NCBI GenBank assembly: GCA_020442545.1
Contig: JAGRJX010000037.1
Location: 1-19,651, forward strand
From: Lysobacterales bacterium
GTDB taxonomy: Bacteria > Pseudomonadota > Gammaproteobacteria > Xanthomonadales > Xanthomonadaceae
Length of the DNA: 19,651 bases
Direction of reading: 5' to 3'
Positions 1 through 11,500 of the stretch are shown piece by piece. How positions within the stretch are numbered: position 1 is the stretch's first letter; each line of letters starts with the position of its first letter. Both the position numbers and the translations under genes were made by a program. The notes beneath the pieces are model-generated. The model searched no databases and was not told the origin of the DNA. It was given only the letters and a program-made list of their open reading frames with translations.

Positions 1-2
1 CC

Positions 3-1010
3 ATGCAATGGTTCCTCAGCTACAACGGCCAGCAGGAAGGCCCTTATGACCAGGCCACCGCGTCGGCAAAGGTCCGTGTGAACGCAAATGGACACTGCTG
101 GCGCGAAGGCTTCGCCGAATGGGTGTCGATCGCCAGCTGCGCTGAACTTTCCGCCGACAAGCCAGCCGCCGGACTGATGCCCGCGCCGCCGGCCGCCGGC
201 GCTCCGGGCAGCGATGAGATCGACTACAAGATCTACGGCGAGGACATGCAGTTCGTCGAGATCGAGCTGGATCCCGGCGAGAGCGCCGTCGCCGAAGCCG
301 GTGCGCTGATGTTCAAGGACGCCGTGGTTCAGATGGAAACCGTATTCGGTGACGGCTCGCACAGCGGACAGGGCGGCGGCTTCCTCGACAAGCTGGTTGG
401 CGCCGGCAAGCGCGTGATCACCGGCGAGAGCCTGTTCACCACGATGTTTTCCCACGCCGGCCCGAGCGGCAAGGCCAAGGTCGCCTTCGCCGCACCCTAC
501 CCCGGCACCATCGTGCCGATGACCCTGTCGAACTTCGGCGGCAAGATCATCTGCCAGAAGGACAGCTTCCTCTGCGCCGCGCGCGGCGTGTCCATCGGCA
601 TCCACTTCCAGAAAAAGGTGATGACCGCGCTGTTCGGCGGCGAGGGCTTCATCATGCAGAAACTGGAAGGTGACGGTCAGGTCTTCGTCCACGCCGGCGG
701 CACCATCATGGAGCGTGAACTGGCCGCCGGCGAGCGCATTGATGTGGATACCGGCTGCGTGGTCGCCTACACGCAGCAGGTCGATATGGACGTGCGCGCC
801 GTGGGTGGCGTCAAGTCGATGATCTTCGGCGGCGAAGGCGTGTTCCTCGCCACGCTGACCGGCCCGGGCAAGGTCTGGCTGCAGTCGCTGCCGTTCTCGC
901 GCATGGCCGGCCGCATGTACGCCGCGGCCTACCAGCGCGGCGGCAGCAAGGGTGAAGGTTCGGTGCTGGGCGGACTTGGCGGCATCCTCTCCGGTGATCG
1001 CAGCTTCTGA
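3..1010 (+). CDS. GYF_2-AIM24 family fusion protein (TIGR00266-like)
   Basis: The 335-residue protein has two parts. Residues 1-48 look like a GYF_2 (DUF4339) domain: an MQWFLSYNGQQEGPY opening and a later CWREGFAEW block, the usual 'GP...WREGM..W' pattern of that fold. After an Ala/Pro-rich linker (about 50-70), residues 72-310 match the AIM24/TIGR00266 family, a glycine-rich beta-sandwich with FGGEGF and FGGEGVFL blocks, an AGGTIMERELAAGE segment and a final WLQSLPFSRMA. The biochemical role of bacterial AIM24 proteins is not established; the yeast namesake is mitochondrial. GYF_2 domains are thought to mediate protein contacts. No signal peptide or membrane helix is visible, so it is probably cytoplasmic. 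The start lies two bases from the window edge, so its ribosome site cannot be seen, but the first residues fit the usual GYF_2 N-terminus. It sits 83 bp before corA on the same strand. Family assignment is confident; function is unknown. Confidence 0.9.
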   Translation: MQWFLSYNGQQEGPYDQATASAKVRVNANGHCWREGFAEWVSIASCAELSADKPAAGLMPAPPAAGAPGSDEIDYKIYGEDMQFVEIELDPGESAVAEAGALMFKDAVVQMETVFGDGSHSGQGGGFLDKLVGAGKRVITGESLFTTMFSHAGPSGKAKVAFAAPYPGTIVPMTLSNFGGKIICQKDSFLCAARGVSIGIHFQKKVMTALFGGEGFIMQKLEGDGQVFVHAGGTIMERELAAGERIDVDTGCVVAYTQQVDMDVRAVGGVKSMIFGGEGVFLATLTGPGKVWLQSLPFSRMAGRMYAAAYQRGGSKGEGSVLGGLGGILSGDRSF

Positions 1011-1048
1011 GCCCTTCGTCCAACCGGCCAGGACTACATGGGTGACAC

Positions 1049-1087
1049 GCTCCGGATACGGCATGATGGTACGGTCGCATCCGGAGC
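1049..1087 (+). promoter_or_regulatory. Inverted repeat covering the corA ribosome binding site
   Basis: GCTCCGGAT (1049-1057) and ATCCGGAGC (1079-1087) form a perfect 9-bp inverted repeat with a 21-nt spacer. The right arm contains GGAG (1083-1086), the apparent Shine-Dalgarno of the CorA gene, 7 nt before its ATG at 1094. In RNA the stem would hide the ribosome binding site. It could be a translational switch, a DNA operator, or chance; only the repeat and its position are seen directly. Confidence 0.4.
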
Positions 1088-1093
1088 ACACCG

Positions 1094-2086
1094 ATGAATC
1101 ACGACAGCAATCAGCCGACCGGGCTGATGAATTGCGTCCACTACGACGCGCACGGTACAGGCCGTCCTGTCAGTCTGGACGAAGTCCCGGAATTGCTGGG
1201 CGATGGCAGCGGTTTTATCTGGCTGGGGCTGCACGAACCGGACGAGGCGCTGCTGGATCGCATCCAGGAGATGTTCGGCCTTCATGAACTGGCCATCGAA
1301 GATGCACAAAAGGCCCATCAGCGCCCGAAAATCGAAGCCTTTGGAAACAGTCTATTCGTCGCGGTTCACACGGCGCAGCGGGTGGAGGATGGCATCGGCT
1401 TCGGTGAGACGCATGTGTTCGTCGGCGTCCGCTACCTGATCACCGTCCGCCATGGCGCATCCCTGTCCCACGCTGCAGTGCGCGCACGCTGCGAGCAGGC
1501 GCCCGGGATGATGACCCTCGGACCCAGCTTTGCCCTCTACGCCGTACTCGACTACATCGTGGACAACTACCAGCCGATCGTGCGCGGCTTCCAGGACGAC
1601 ACCGAGCAGCTGGAATCGGCGGTGTTCGAGGAGAACTACAGTCGTGACACGGTCGAACGTCTGTACCGCCTGAAGCGCGACCTGATGACGATGCGTCTGG
1701 CGGTAGTGCCGATGCAGGACATTCTGAGTCAGCTGGTGCGCCTGCATCCCAACCTGATCCGCGACGAAGTACGTCTGTACTTCCGTGATGTTGCCGACCA
1801 CACCGTGCGTATCAACGAGGCCACCGACGCCATGCGCGAGATGCTCAGCGCCGCGCTCTCGGTGCACCTGTCGCTGGTCACCATCCACCAGGGCGAGATC
1901 GTCAAGCAGCTGGCCGGCTGGGCCGCGCTGGCCGCCATACCAACGCTGGTGACCGGCTGGTACGGCATGAACTTCGCCCACATGCCGGAGCTGAGTTCAC
2001 CGTATGGCTATGTCGGTGTTGTCGCCGGGACCGGGCTGCTCTGCTTCGGCGTCTATCGCCTGCTCAAGCGCGCGGGATGGCTGTAG
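1094..2086 (+). CDS. corA: CorA-family magnesium/divalent cation channel
   Basis: This 330-residue inner-membrane protein has the CorA architecture: a large acidic cytoplasmic N-terminal domain (about 1-265) with long helices, then two C-terminal transmembrane helices. The family signature YGMNF..MPEL is present, with Gly-Met-Asn at residues 291-293 at the end of TM1 (about 272-290, AGWAALAAIPTLVTGWYG). TM2 (about 305-323, YVGVVAGTGLLCFGVYRLL) is followed by the usual basic tail KRAGWL. CorA proteins are pentameric channels that let Mg2+ (also Co2+, Ni2+) into the cell; ZntB relatives move Zn2+, and sequence alone does not exclude that. The length is normal. The start is set by GGAG at 1083-1086. 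It follows the AIM24 gene with an 83-bp gap and converges on the giant gene across a strong hairpin. The inverted repeat over the ribosome site may control translation. Confidence 0.93.
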   Translation: MNHDSNQPTGLMNCVHYDAHGTGRPVSLDEVPELLGDGSGFIWLGLHEPDEALLDRIQEMFGLHELAIEDAQKAHQRPKIEAFGNSLFVAVHTAQRVEDGIGFGETHVFVGVRYLITVRHGASLSHAAVRARCEQAPGMMTLGPSFALYAVLDYIVDNYQPIVRGFQDDTEQLESAVFEENYSRDTVERLYRLKRDLMTMRLAVVPMQDILSQLVRLHPNLIRDEVRLYFRDVADHTVRINEATDAMREMLSAALSVHLSLVTIHQGEIVKQLAGWAALAAIPTLVTGWYGMNFAHMPELSSPYGYVGVVAGTGLLCFGVYRLLKRAGWL

Positions 2087-2163
2087 CCGGATCAGGAAAA
2101 CTTGCTGAGCCTGCGCTCCGTCTCCGATTTCATCAACACAAGCGTGTCGTCCTCCTCCGGAAA

Positions 2164-2194
2164 CGGACGTGGCCGCGAATCGCGGCCACGTCCG
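2164..2194. terminator. Strong bidirectional hairpin between convergent genes
   Basis: A perfect 14-bp stem (2164-2177 with 2181-2194; CGGACGTGGCCGCG and its complement) encloses a 3-nt AAT loop. It lies between the corA stop (2086) and the minus-strand stop of the giant gene (2217-2219), about 22 bp from the latter. There is only a TTT run on the minus-strand exit and no good T-tract on the plus side, so it is not a textbook intrinsic terminator. Its place between convergent genes suggests it ends, or protects the 3' ends of, both transcripts. Confidence 0.7.
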
Positions 2195-2216
2195 GAACTG
2201 CCTTTGCTGTCAGTGC

Positions 2217-2580
2217 TCAGTGGATACTCAGACCCGCTGTTCCCTGTATCACGCGCGGTGCATAGGCACCATCAACGCGGATCATGACGGCATCAACTTC
2301 CGTGCCGATCACGAAGCCGGTTGATGAAGCCTTCGCCTGCCAGCCAAACATCGCGGATGACGCCGCATCTACCTGGATCCAGTCGCTGCGCACCGACTTT
2401 CCTTCGGCATCACGCCCATCCAGCCGCAGCCAGAGTTGACCGTCGATCCGGAATCCGCGAACCGACACCCTTCCTTCGCCGTTGGCGGAAGGAACAGTCA
2501 ACAGCGTCTCCGGCATCGCACCATTGGACAACGCGACCGGCAGGGATCCCAGGCTCACCATGGCCGACTTGCCTTCACCT
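2217..2580 (-). other. Unrecognised C-terminal domain of the giant protein
   Basis: Residues about 4795-4916 follow the IFKDGFE motif. The segment is beta-rich, with alternating hydrophobics (VRGFRIDGQLWLRLDG, then SDWIQVDAASSAMFGW), no cysteine and no membrane helix, and it ends AGLSIH. It does not end in the aromatic residue typical of outer-membrane barrels and is too short for an autotransporter barrel. I do not recognise the family. Confidence 0.5.
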
Positions 2581-5500
2581 GCCGGACGCGGATCACCTTC
2601 GAAACCATCCTTGAAGATGGCCGGATCAAGCGGCGGCAGCGCACCGATGCTCCAGGTCGACAGGTCGTTGGCGCTGTTCGGGTCGTCGCCACTGGTCAGA
2701 TCAACCATCGCCGTGTTGTCGATGCTTGAGCCGCCCGTGAAGTCAGCCGTCGCACTCAACAGCACAGTGACGCTGCCGCCAGCCGGAATCGACACTTCGA
2801 CATCGACATTGCCGCTGCCGTTTGCCAGCGAGCAACTGGATCCACCACCGCCGATGCAAATCCAGGTCGCGCTACCGGCATCCAGCCCGGCCGGCAAGGC
2901 GTCAAGCACATCGGCACTGGTCGCGTTGCTGGGTCCGGCATTTTCGACCGTGATCAGGTAGTCGACGCCGTCACCGCTGCGCATGGCCGTGGTGTCGCTG
3001 GTCTTGTCGATGGACAGGTCGGCCTGTTCGGCACCCGTGGCGGTAAACGCCACGGCGGCGATATCGGCACGTCCCACCACCGAAGCCTGCAGCCCGTTGC
3101 TGGCCGACGAATCGGCATCCAGCGTCCACGTACCCACTTCGGCTTCACCGCTGCTGTCGGTGGCGATCACCGCCGTCGTCAACGAACCATTACCGGCAGT
3201 GATGCTGAACTGGATCGACACGCCCTGTACCGGATCGCTGTTGCCATCGCGCACGCGAACCGTCGGGCCCTGGCTTGGCAAGGCCGCACCGGCAATGCCG
3301 CTGAAGCTGCTGGCACCGACGATTTCCAGCGTTGCCGCAGGCGCGGATGCGATGTTCATCGTTGCGCTGGCACTGCCTTCGTGGTTCGGGCCGGAACAGG
3401 CCACATCGACCTGGTAGCTGCCCGGATTCACCGGCACCGTGCTGTCACCCGGCGGTGTATAGGTCTCCGTGCAGGCGATGCCCATGCCTGTCGGCGCCAC
3501 CGTGTACTGCGCTGCCTGCGGCCCGCCGCTGGCAACGAAGTTCAGTTGGGTGAAGTTGATCACGGCCGTTGCCTTGGCAATAACCAGGGTCGCCGGATTG
3601 CTCGGCGTCACCGTGCCCAGGGCGTAGTTCGGATCGGCACTGGTCACCAGCACGGCGTAGCTACCCGCATCGCTTGGTGCTGCGGCGTTGCCGTCGTAGG
3701 TCACGTCCACCGCCACACCGGCAGGCATGGTGGCGACACTGACCGGTTTGGCATTGCCGTCGTAGGCCTGGCTCAAACTGCCCAAGGTCACATTGACCGT
3801 GGCCGGCGTGATGTCGAAGTTGGCCACGAACGGCCCGCCCGAGTAGTTCGGGTCCGTTCCGCTCAAGGTCGCGGTATAGCTGCCCGCATTGATCGGCGCT
3901 TGCGCACTCGGTCCATAGCCGCTGCCGCTGTAGATCAGCGTGTAGGCCTCGCCGTTCGGGTTGGTCACCGTGGCACCGTGCGCCGCACCGTCGAAGGTGA
4001 AGCTACCACCAGCGACCACAAGTCCCGTCGCTGCCGCGGTAATGTCCAACGTCGCCGTGGTGGTTCCGCTCAGCACATAATTCGGGTTGTTGAGGCTGGC
4101 GGTGACGGTGTAGCTGCCGACATCCACCGGCGAGGTCACCGGGCTGTACGCCACGTTGGTACCGGTGAGCGTGCTCGGCGTCCAGGTCAGTGTTGCCGCC
4201 TTGACCATGCCGTCATACACCTGCGACAGATCGCTGAAACTGACCGTCGCCGCCGCCGGATCGATCACCAAGGTGCCGCTGGCGCTGCCTTCCCAGTCGG
4301 GATCATTCACCTCCGCGAGCACCGCGTAGCTGCCAGCATCGGTCGGCACCGTGGTGCTGCCGTCGTAGGTGATGTCGACAGTCACCGTCAGCGGATCGCC
4401 ACTGGTCGAAGCGGTGACGGTTGCCGTGGCCGCGTGTGGATTGCCGTCATAAGTGATCGGCCCCAGGTTGCTCAGCGCAATGGTTGCGTCGCCAGCACCC
4501 ACCAGCGTCGACAGGTTGGTCGCCGCGTAGGTGGTGTAGCCATCGGTATTTGCACCGGCATCTGCGATCTCCGCCGCAGTGGAGTATTCGCCAACGTGGG
4601 CAAACACCACTTCGTAGCAGACTTCCAGCACCTCACCCCCATTGAGCGTGAAGCTCGGCGCACCGACCATGCCTTCAAGTCCACCCGATCCATCTGTGGT
4701 CAGGCTGAGCGACATGGCCGAAACTGGCGCGGAAGAACCGCAGGTCGAATTGGCAGGCCACCACAAGACGCTGACGTCAGTTGCAATCAGGGGGTAGTCG
4801 GCGGTGAGGCTGAACGGTGCATAGACACTGTCGGCCACATCATCGATGCCGTGGTTCTCGAGCCGCGAGCGGTAGTACACCGGCGCGCCCACCGTCGCCC
4901 CGATCAGCGCAACCGATTCCGGTGTCGCGAACGGGCCTTCGTACTCAAGACTGACGTCCGGATCAGCCAGCACCACGTCGGTTGACAGATTGTCCGCCGC
5001 GTAGGTCGACACACCATCGGTATCGCCACTGGCGTCAATCACCGTGGCCGCCACCGTGAAGGTGTCCGGCGCGGCGTAGTAGGTGACCCGCAGGTCGGTG
5101 GTCTCGCTGAATCCGGATGCAAGCGGGAATCCACCTGTCGGCCCGAAATGGCCGGTCAACTGACCCGGCGTTGTGTCATCAAGGGTGATCGACTGGTACA
5201 TGCCGCTTACGCTGTCGTAGTACTCAACCAGCACATCGTTGGCTGCGATGCCGCCGGTGCGGGTCAGCACGAATTCGACCCACACGTTGTCCGCCACCGC
5301 AGCGGCGGTGTTCGACAGCGTGGCGCTGTAGGCCGTCGGCACGTCCTTCTCAACACCGGCCACCGGGCCGTTGATATCGAGCGTGATGCCAGCGTGCTGT
5401 GCGACCACCTCGGTGGACAGCATGTCACTGGCGTAGACCGTGCCCGACGTGGCACCAATCACCTGCGCGTTGGTCGTGTACACGCCCGCCTCGCCAAACA

Positions 5501-8500
5501 CTGCGCGGAAGTTGTGCAGGAACGAGTACGGAGCGGTGATCGGGAAGCCACTGGTATCCGTGAAGTCCAGCGACAGCGTGGAACCGTTGTCGGTCCACGC
5601 CATCGGGATGCAGTTCGCCGGCATCATCGGATCCACAACGCAGAAGGCGATGTCCGCCGGATCCAGCGATGCCACCGTCGCGGACACCTCGAGATGGATG
5701 TAGACGTTCTCGGTGACGTTGCTGTTGTCGTTGCCGATGAAGCCCGTGTAGGCCACTTCATCACCCACCTCGACACCGGCAACCGGGCCGTTCAGGTCGA
5801 ACTGCACCTGCTGCAGCGCCTCGTTGGTCAGAGTGAAATCGACCGGGTTGCTGCTGTGCGTGGCCGTCACGTCATAGGTGCCCGCAAAGCCGTTGGCAAT
5901 CGCCGTCGCCTGCACCACACCGTTGTAATCACTGTTCTGCGGCGTACCGGTTGTGGGCGTCAACAACGCCGAGGCACCGGAAGGCGGCGCATCAAAGGTG
6001 ACACTTTCGCCCATCACCGCACCGCCCAACGCATCCTGCACCCTCGCGCGCAGCGGATTGGCAAACGGCTGGTTGAGGTCGGTCGATTGGCCGTCACCCG
6101 ATGGCGCGTGCAGCACCAGCTGGGTGGCGGTGTTGTCGCCGCACACGCCAACATCGAAGGCACCACCGTTAGTCGGGTCGACTGCCAAAGGATCAGCAAC
6201 GAGCAACGTACCGCCCGAGTTGGTGGTAGTCGGCACAGCCCCGTCGTACCAGTTGGAACCGACGATCAAGCCTTGCGCCAGCGCGTTGTTGATGTCCGCC
6301 GTACCGCCGCTGATGGCGTTGTGGAAGATACGGACATTGCTGTTCGGCGTGCCACCGAAGAAATCGAAGTCCGAAACGCCACGACCACTCGCCGCGAACA
6401 CGTTACAGCTGGCGTTGAAGTCGGTCATCTTGTCGGAAATGAACAAACCACCGGCCACCGAGGTGAGGCTGTTGCGCTGCACCAGTGTGCGCGTGTTGTT
6501 CGTCAACACCAAGGCCGTGCCAGTGGTATTGGTGATCACATTGTCGGTGATGATCAAATCCTGCACCGTGCCGTTACCGCCGTTGGCATTGATCGCATAC
6601 AACATGGTGTCGAACACGTTGCCGTCGATTGTGACGTTGCAATGTCCGTTGCCCAGCCGCACGCCACGACCATTGGCCGCACCACCACCGCCGATACTGT
6701 TGAACAGGTTGTTGGTAATCAGGAACCCGTCTGCGGTGCAATCGGCACCCGGCTCGGCGGAAATGCCCGAACCCGCCATGATGTTCACCACACGGTTGTT
6801 GATAAAGCTCAGGTTATCGGCAGTTGCACCACTGAGGGTAACGCCATGTCCTGCTGCCGCACTATGCGAAATGGTCACACCATCGACGGTTGCACCTGCA
6901 GCCGAGAAGGTCAGCACCGTGCCGCCTGAGGTTGGATTGATGATGGCTTCCGCCACGCGCGTGCCGCCACCGGGAATGCCCGCATTCGGGCCGAGCAGGC
7001 TGATGTCCTTGTTCACGGCCACTGTCTGATCAAACGTACCCGCCTCCACCTGCACCGTACCGCCACTTGCGACAAAGGCCACGCCATCATTGATCTCGGC
7101 ATTGTTGACCGAACGAACATTGCCGTCAGAATCCGGCAAGCCCGCACGGTGCCCCGCATTGGCGGCGCGAACCAAGACTGGCGTCAACATCGAAGCGCCC
7201 GGCGCATAGGCAATGGTTGCTTGCGGGCCTGCCAACGCGCCCTGATAGGTGACACCGGCGAAGGTGTTTCCAGTACCGACGGTAACTTGCGGTACAAAGT
7301 CGGTGACTTCTGATCCAGCAAGCGCGGTGTCTTCAACGTAGAAGGCCCACGTTGCGTTGGTGAATGCGACATCGCGGAACTCGACGTCATCCATACCACC
7401 GGCGTAATACGCACCATCGGTCACCAGGACGCCGTAATCGACGTTGCTGACGCTGCCGCCCACGATATCCACACTCGCGGCATTGGTCGTGGTGATGAGG
7501 TTGGCACGATAGCCTGCAGTTTCACGGGTGAGCGATGCTGCCAAGGCAGTGCCATCAATCACATTGTTGGTGACGACGGCCGTGCTGTCGTCGTACAGGC
7601 CTTGCACGACCAAGCCTACCCAGATACCCGTTTGTGCCGGGTTGTCATTGGCATAGATCTGGTTGTTGTCGAGTGTGAATGGTGAGCTAGGATTGGTGAA
7701 ATAGTTGTGATAGATGCCCGTCGTCGAGGCATGGATTTCGTTGCCACTGATCACTGCGTCAGCCGGAATGGGTGCCAACTTGAAGTAGTAATTGGTCTGG
7801 ATGCCAATCCGTACATCCTCGATCAGGTTGTCGCTGATGTTGGCGTAGTAGTTCCACAGCACCACCACACCGATACCCCATTCGGACGGCGCATCAATGT
7901 TGTAGATCCAGTTCTGCTGGATCGTGTTGCCCTGTCCCGCCGGCGTAGCTGCCGGATATTCGTGGCCTTCAATGCCGGCATACACCAGATTGCGCACGAC
8001 ATTGTTGCGGATATCGATGTTGTCGCGCGTGGCCCAGATGCCGCTGTCCACATCCGGGTCAGCAGCACCCATTGGTGCCGTGCCGGTGTTGATAGCAGTG
8101 TTGTCGCCATCGATAACAAAGCCATCCAAGGTCACATTGCTGACCTGAATATCGATGACCGGCAGGTCATCCGACCCGGCATAGCTCAAGGTGGGATTAT
8201 TGACCTTTGGAAGGATGATCGCTGCGCCCGCATCCGTACGATTGCGCGCATCCGTACCTGCCTGCGCACCCTGCAAGGTGACCGCCTTGTTGATTACCAA
8301 GTTGCTGCCAGCGACGGTATCTCCTTCGATGTAGGTGCCGGCGCAGACAAGGATTTCCGTTCCCGCTGGCACGGCATCGATCGCCGCCTGAATGCTGCTG
8401 AAGTCCGGCGCACCACAGGTGGCATTGGCTGGCAGGGTTTCACCCGAATCAACGTTGTCGTTGACGGTGACCTGGCCATCCACCATCGCGTAGAAGTCGA

Positions 8501-11500
8501 TGGACTGGTTGTCGAGAGTCGCCTGCATCAAGGCCATGCCGGAATTCAGGCCTTGCAGGCTGGTGCTGAACGCGCCACTACTCGTGACGAAGGGCGCCGG
8601 TGGATTGAACGCCGCTTTCGAGGTGGTCAGACCAATCCCGGTGTTGTCGGGGAACGCGCTTGCGATGGTCGTACCATCGACGCTGCTGACCAGATCCACC
8701 GCAATGGCACGATCAATCGGCGTCGGGTTCACCACTGGATTCGCCGAAGCACGCAGTTGCAACCAGGTGCTCAAGGTCACAGTGGCTGGATCGTCTGCGG
8801 GCACGCCCTCGGATTCGATCACCACCGGATCGCAATCCGCATCCGACGGGCCGGCATTACAGCCCCACCAGTTGTCGTCGGCATCAATGATGCTTGGCAG
8901 TTCGTCGCCACCGTAGCCCGGCGCACCCGGCAGCGGCAGGTCATCGGCACGCTCGGCAAACAGGCCGGTGACGTTGCCGAAGATGCGATTGGCGCGCAGC
9001 GTGTACTGGCCTGCATTCGGGTAGGCCGCATGAAGCCGCAGTGCGGTGCCGTTGTCGAGGAAGGTGTTGCCTTCGATCAGCAGTGGCGCATCGGAGCCAA
9101 CGTAATGACCGTACACCGGCAACTGGCTGCGCAGACCGAAGGCCGCGCCGCTGATGCTGTTGCCAGTGACCGCTGATTGCTTGGCACCGTTCGACTGGGT
9201 GCTGGCGATCAGCGCGGTCTGACCGTTGTTCTCGACACCCGGGCCGAGGTCGCCGGAGCCGGTGAACGTGTTGTCCTCGATATGAACTGAGGAATTGACA
9301 TCACCCGCGTTCTCCCAGATACCGATCACACGCGGCGGCGTTGCGCCAGGTGTGCCGCTGACCGTGACCGTATTGCTGCTGATCAGCAGGCCGTCGAAGC
9401 AATCCACGTTGCAGGAGTCACCGATCTGCATGGCCACTGCACGCGAGTTGTCACCCATCGGATCACCGTCGGTACCGCCGATGTCGATCAGGATCTCGTT
9501 ACCCGCAACGGTCTGCTGCTCGCCAAATCCGCTGTAGATGCCGTAGTTCGCATAGTCATCGCCGGAGTCCGGCCCGATCTCGATACGGTTGTTGAGGTAC
9601 TGCGTGCCATTAAGTCCCTCAGGGCCGCTGCCGAACATCGCAAAGGCGATGTCGAATCCACGCACCGTGAGGTTCTCGAACGTCCAGTTCTGGTTCATGC
9701 TGCCGCTGTAGATGAAGGCGGCAAAGTCGCCAGTCGCGTTGCCCTCGCTGCCCTGGATGCCGGCATTGCCGGGGGCACTTGCTCGCAAGGTCACATTGCC
9801 AACGCCCGCCGGCAGTTTGGATGACCAGTCGTCATCCGTACCCGGCATGCCATCCGAACCCAGCTCCCAACTGGCGTTGGCATTTGGCTCGGTCCAGTTG
9901 AACTCGCCACTGAGCTCGATGATGACGCCCGGACCCGCAGCCTGGATTGCGTTATCGATGCGGGTGTAGTCGTTGTCCGTCGGCGTCGGCATCGGTGCCG
10001 GGTCGATGGGCACGGTGGTACCCGGATCAAAGGTCACCGTATGCGACGCGCTGCCGTTGCTGGCCTGGTTGGTCGTATCGCTTGGCGTGAACGCGGCATT
10101 CACCGACTTCACACCACCGGCGCTGAAGCCGGCAATGATGCAGCTGTTCACGACCGGATAGTTCGCAATGGTGCAGCCTGCGGAATCCGCAGCGGTGACA
10201 GCAATGCTGCCCGCCGGCACCGCATTCAGGTCGTTGACAACATTCACCGTCACCGTCACCGGTGCACCGATGGCGCTCGGATTGGGTGACGTGGACACCA
10301 CCGTGGTGGTGGTCGGGATCAGGTTGCTGGCAAAGCCGTAATTGACGATGCCCATGGTGCCCGGTGCAGCCGGAGTCTCCGGTGCATTCGGGTCGTTGTG
10401 GTAGGTGCGCGTCTGCGTATCCTGGTACTGCGCGTAGGTCATGGCCGACGGCGCAACGCCGCCGAACGTGTTGCCAGTCGCGGCGTGGACATCGCCACCG
10501 AAGGGCGCAACCGGGGTGCCGGTCATGGTTGCCGTGTTGTTGTACACCGAGCTCAGCGGCTCGCAGCCACTGTTGCTGTCGGCGCAGGAAAGCGGGCTGA
10601 GCTCGAAATAGTGGCCCAGCGCGCCATCGAAAATGCTGTTGCTGACGGTAATGCCGCCGTAGTGATCGGCGTCTGGCGACAGCCTGGCATTGTCGTTCAG
10701 CAGGTAGATCGCTGTGCCGCCCGAGCCGTTGAAGGTGTTGCCATCCGCGTTCAGCGTCAGCGAACCGGCAATCGGCGCCGGCGCGGTGCCGCTGAACAGC
10801 TCCTTGTTGCTGAGTCGCACATGCTGGAAGGTGCTCGAACCCGACAGCGGCGTGAACTGGTTGCTGTTCAGCATCACGCCGGGGAAGTTCTGGATCAGCA
10901 CGCCGCGCTCGTAGCCGCTGAAGGTATTGCCGCTGACCGACACGTCCTGTCCGACAGCGTTATGGATCAGGCGCACGGCGGAGAAATCACCCCACAGCAT
11001 CGGCGTCTGGTTGCCCGGCAGGTTGCTGTCGGCAACGAACTGGTTGTTCAGGATGCCGGCATCACCGGCACCGGCTGACGGATCGTAGTAGGCCACGCCA
11101 AAGCCGTGGAAACTGTTGCCTTCGCCGGCTCCCGTGCCGCCGATGGTGACCATCCGGCCTGCCGGATGCGCGATGACATAGACGTCGTGATTGATCGACA
11201 CGATGTCATTGCCCTGCGCCAGCAGGCCAACGTTACGCGCGTCGATGCCGGCGCGGAAACGGTGTTGCACCGCAGCCGATTCGATCACGCTGTTGCTAAC
11301 GGTCGCATCAAAGGCCACCGGGCCCGGCTGGTAGGTTCCGGTTGCGTGCGGGTTGATCTGGATCGCGTTGCGGAAGCCGTAACCGGTCGCGCAGTTGTGC
11401 GTGGGAGCTGCCGGGTTGCAATCGCCGCTAGCGGTACCACGCAGGCGCACGCTGCTGATATCGAGGCCGTCCGAACTGAAGGCCGGCGAGGTTGACGATT

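Noticed and set aside
952..1318. Small frames on both strands around the AIM24/corA junction
   Set aside because: They overlap the two real genes and lack domains or ribosome sites.
3381..6929. Two long plus-strand open frames (3381-4985, 5148-6929) antisense to the giant gene
   Set aside because: The composition is biased (Arg/His/Gly runs), there is no domain or ribosome site, and they mirror the codon structure of the minus-strand gene.
7707..9176. Plus-strand open frame of 489 codons antisense to the beta-helix region
   Set aside because: It has the same pattern as the other antisense frames and no homology signal that I recognise.
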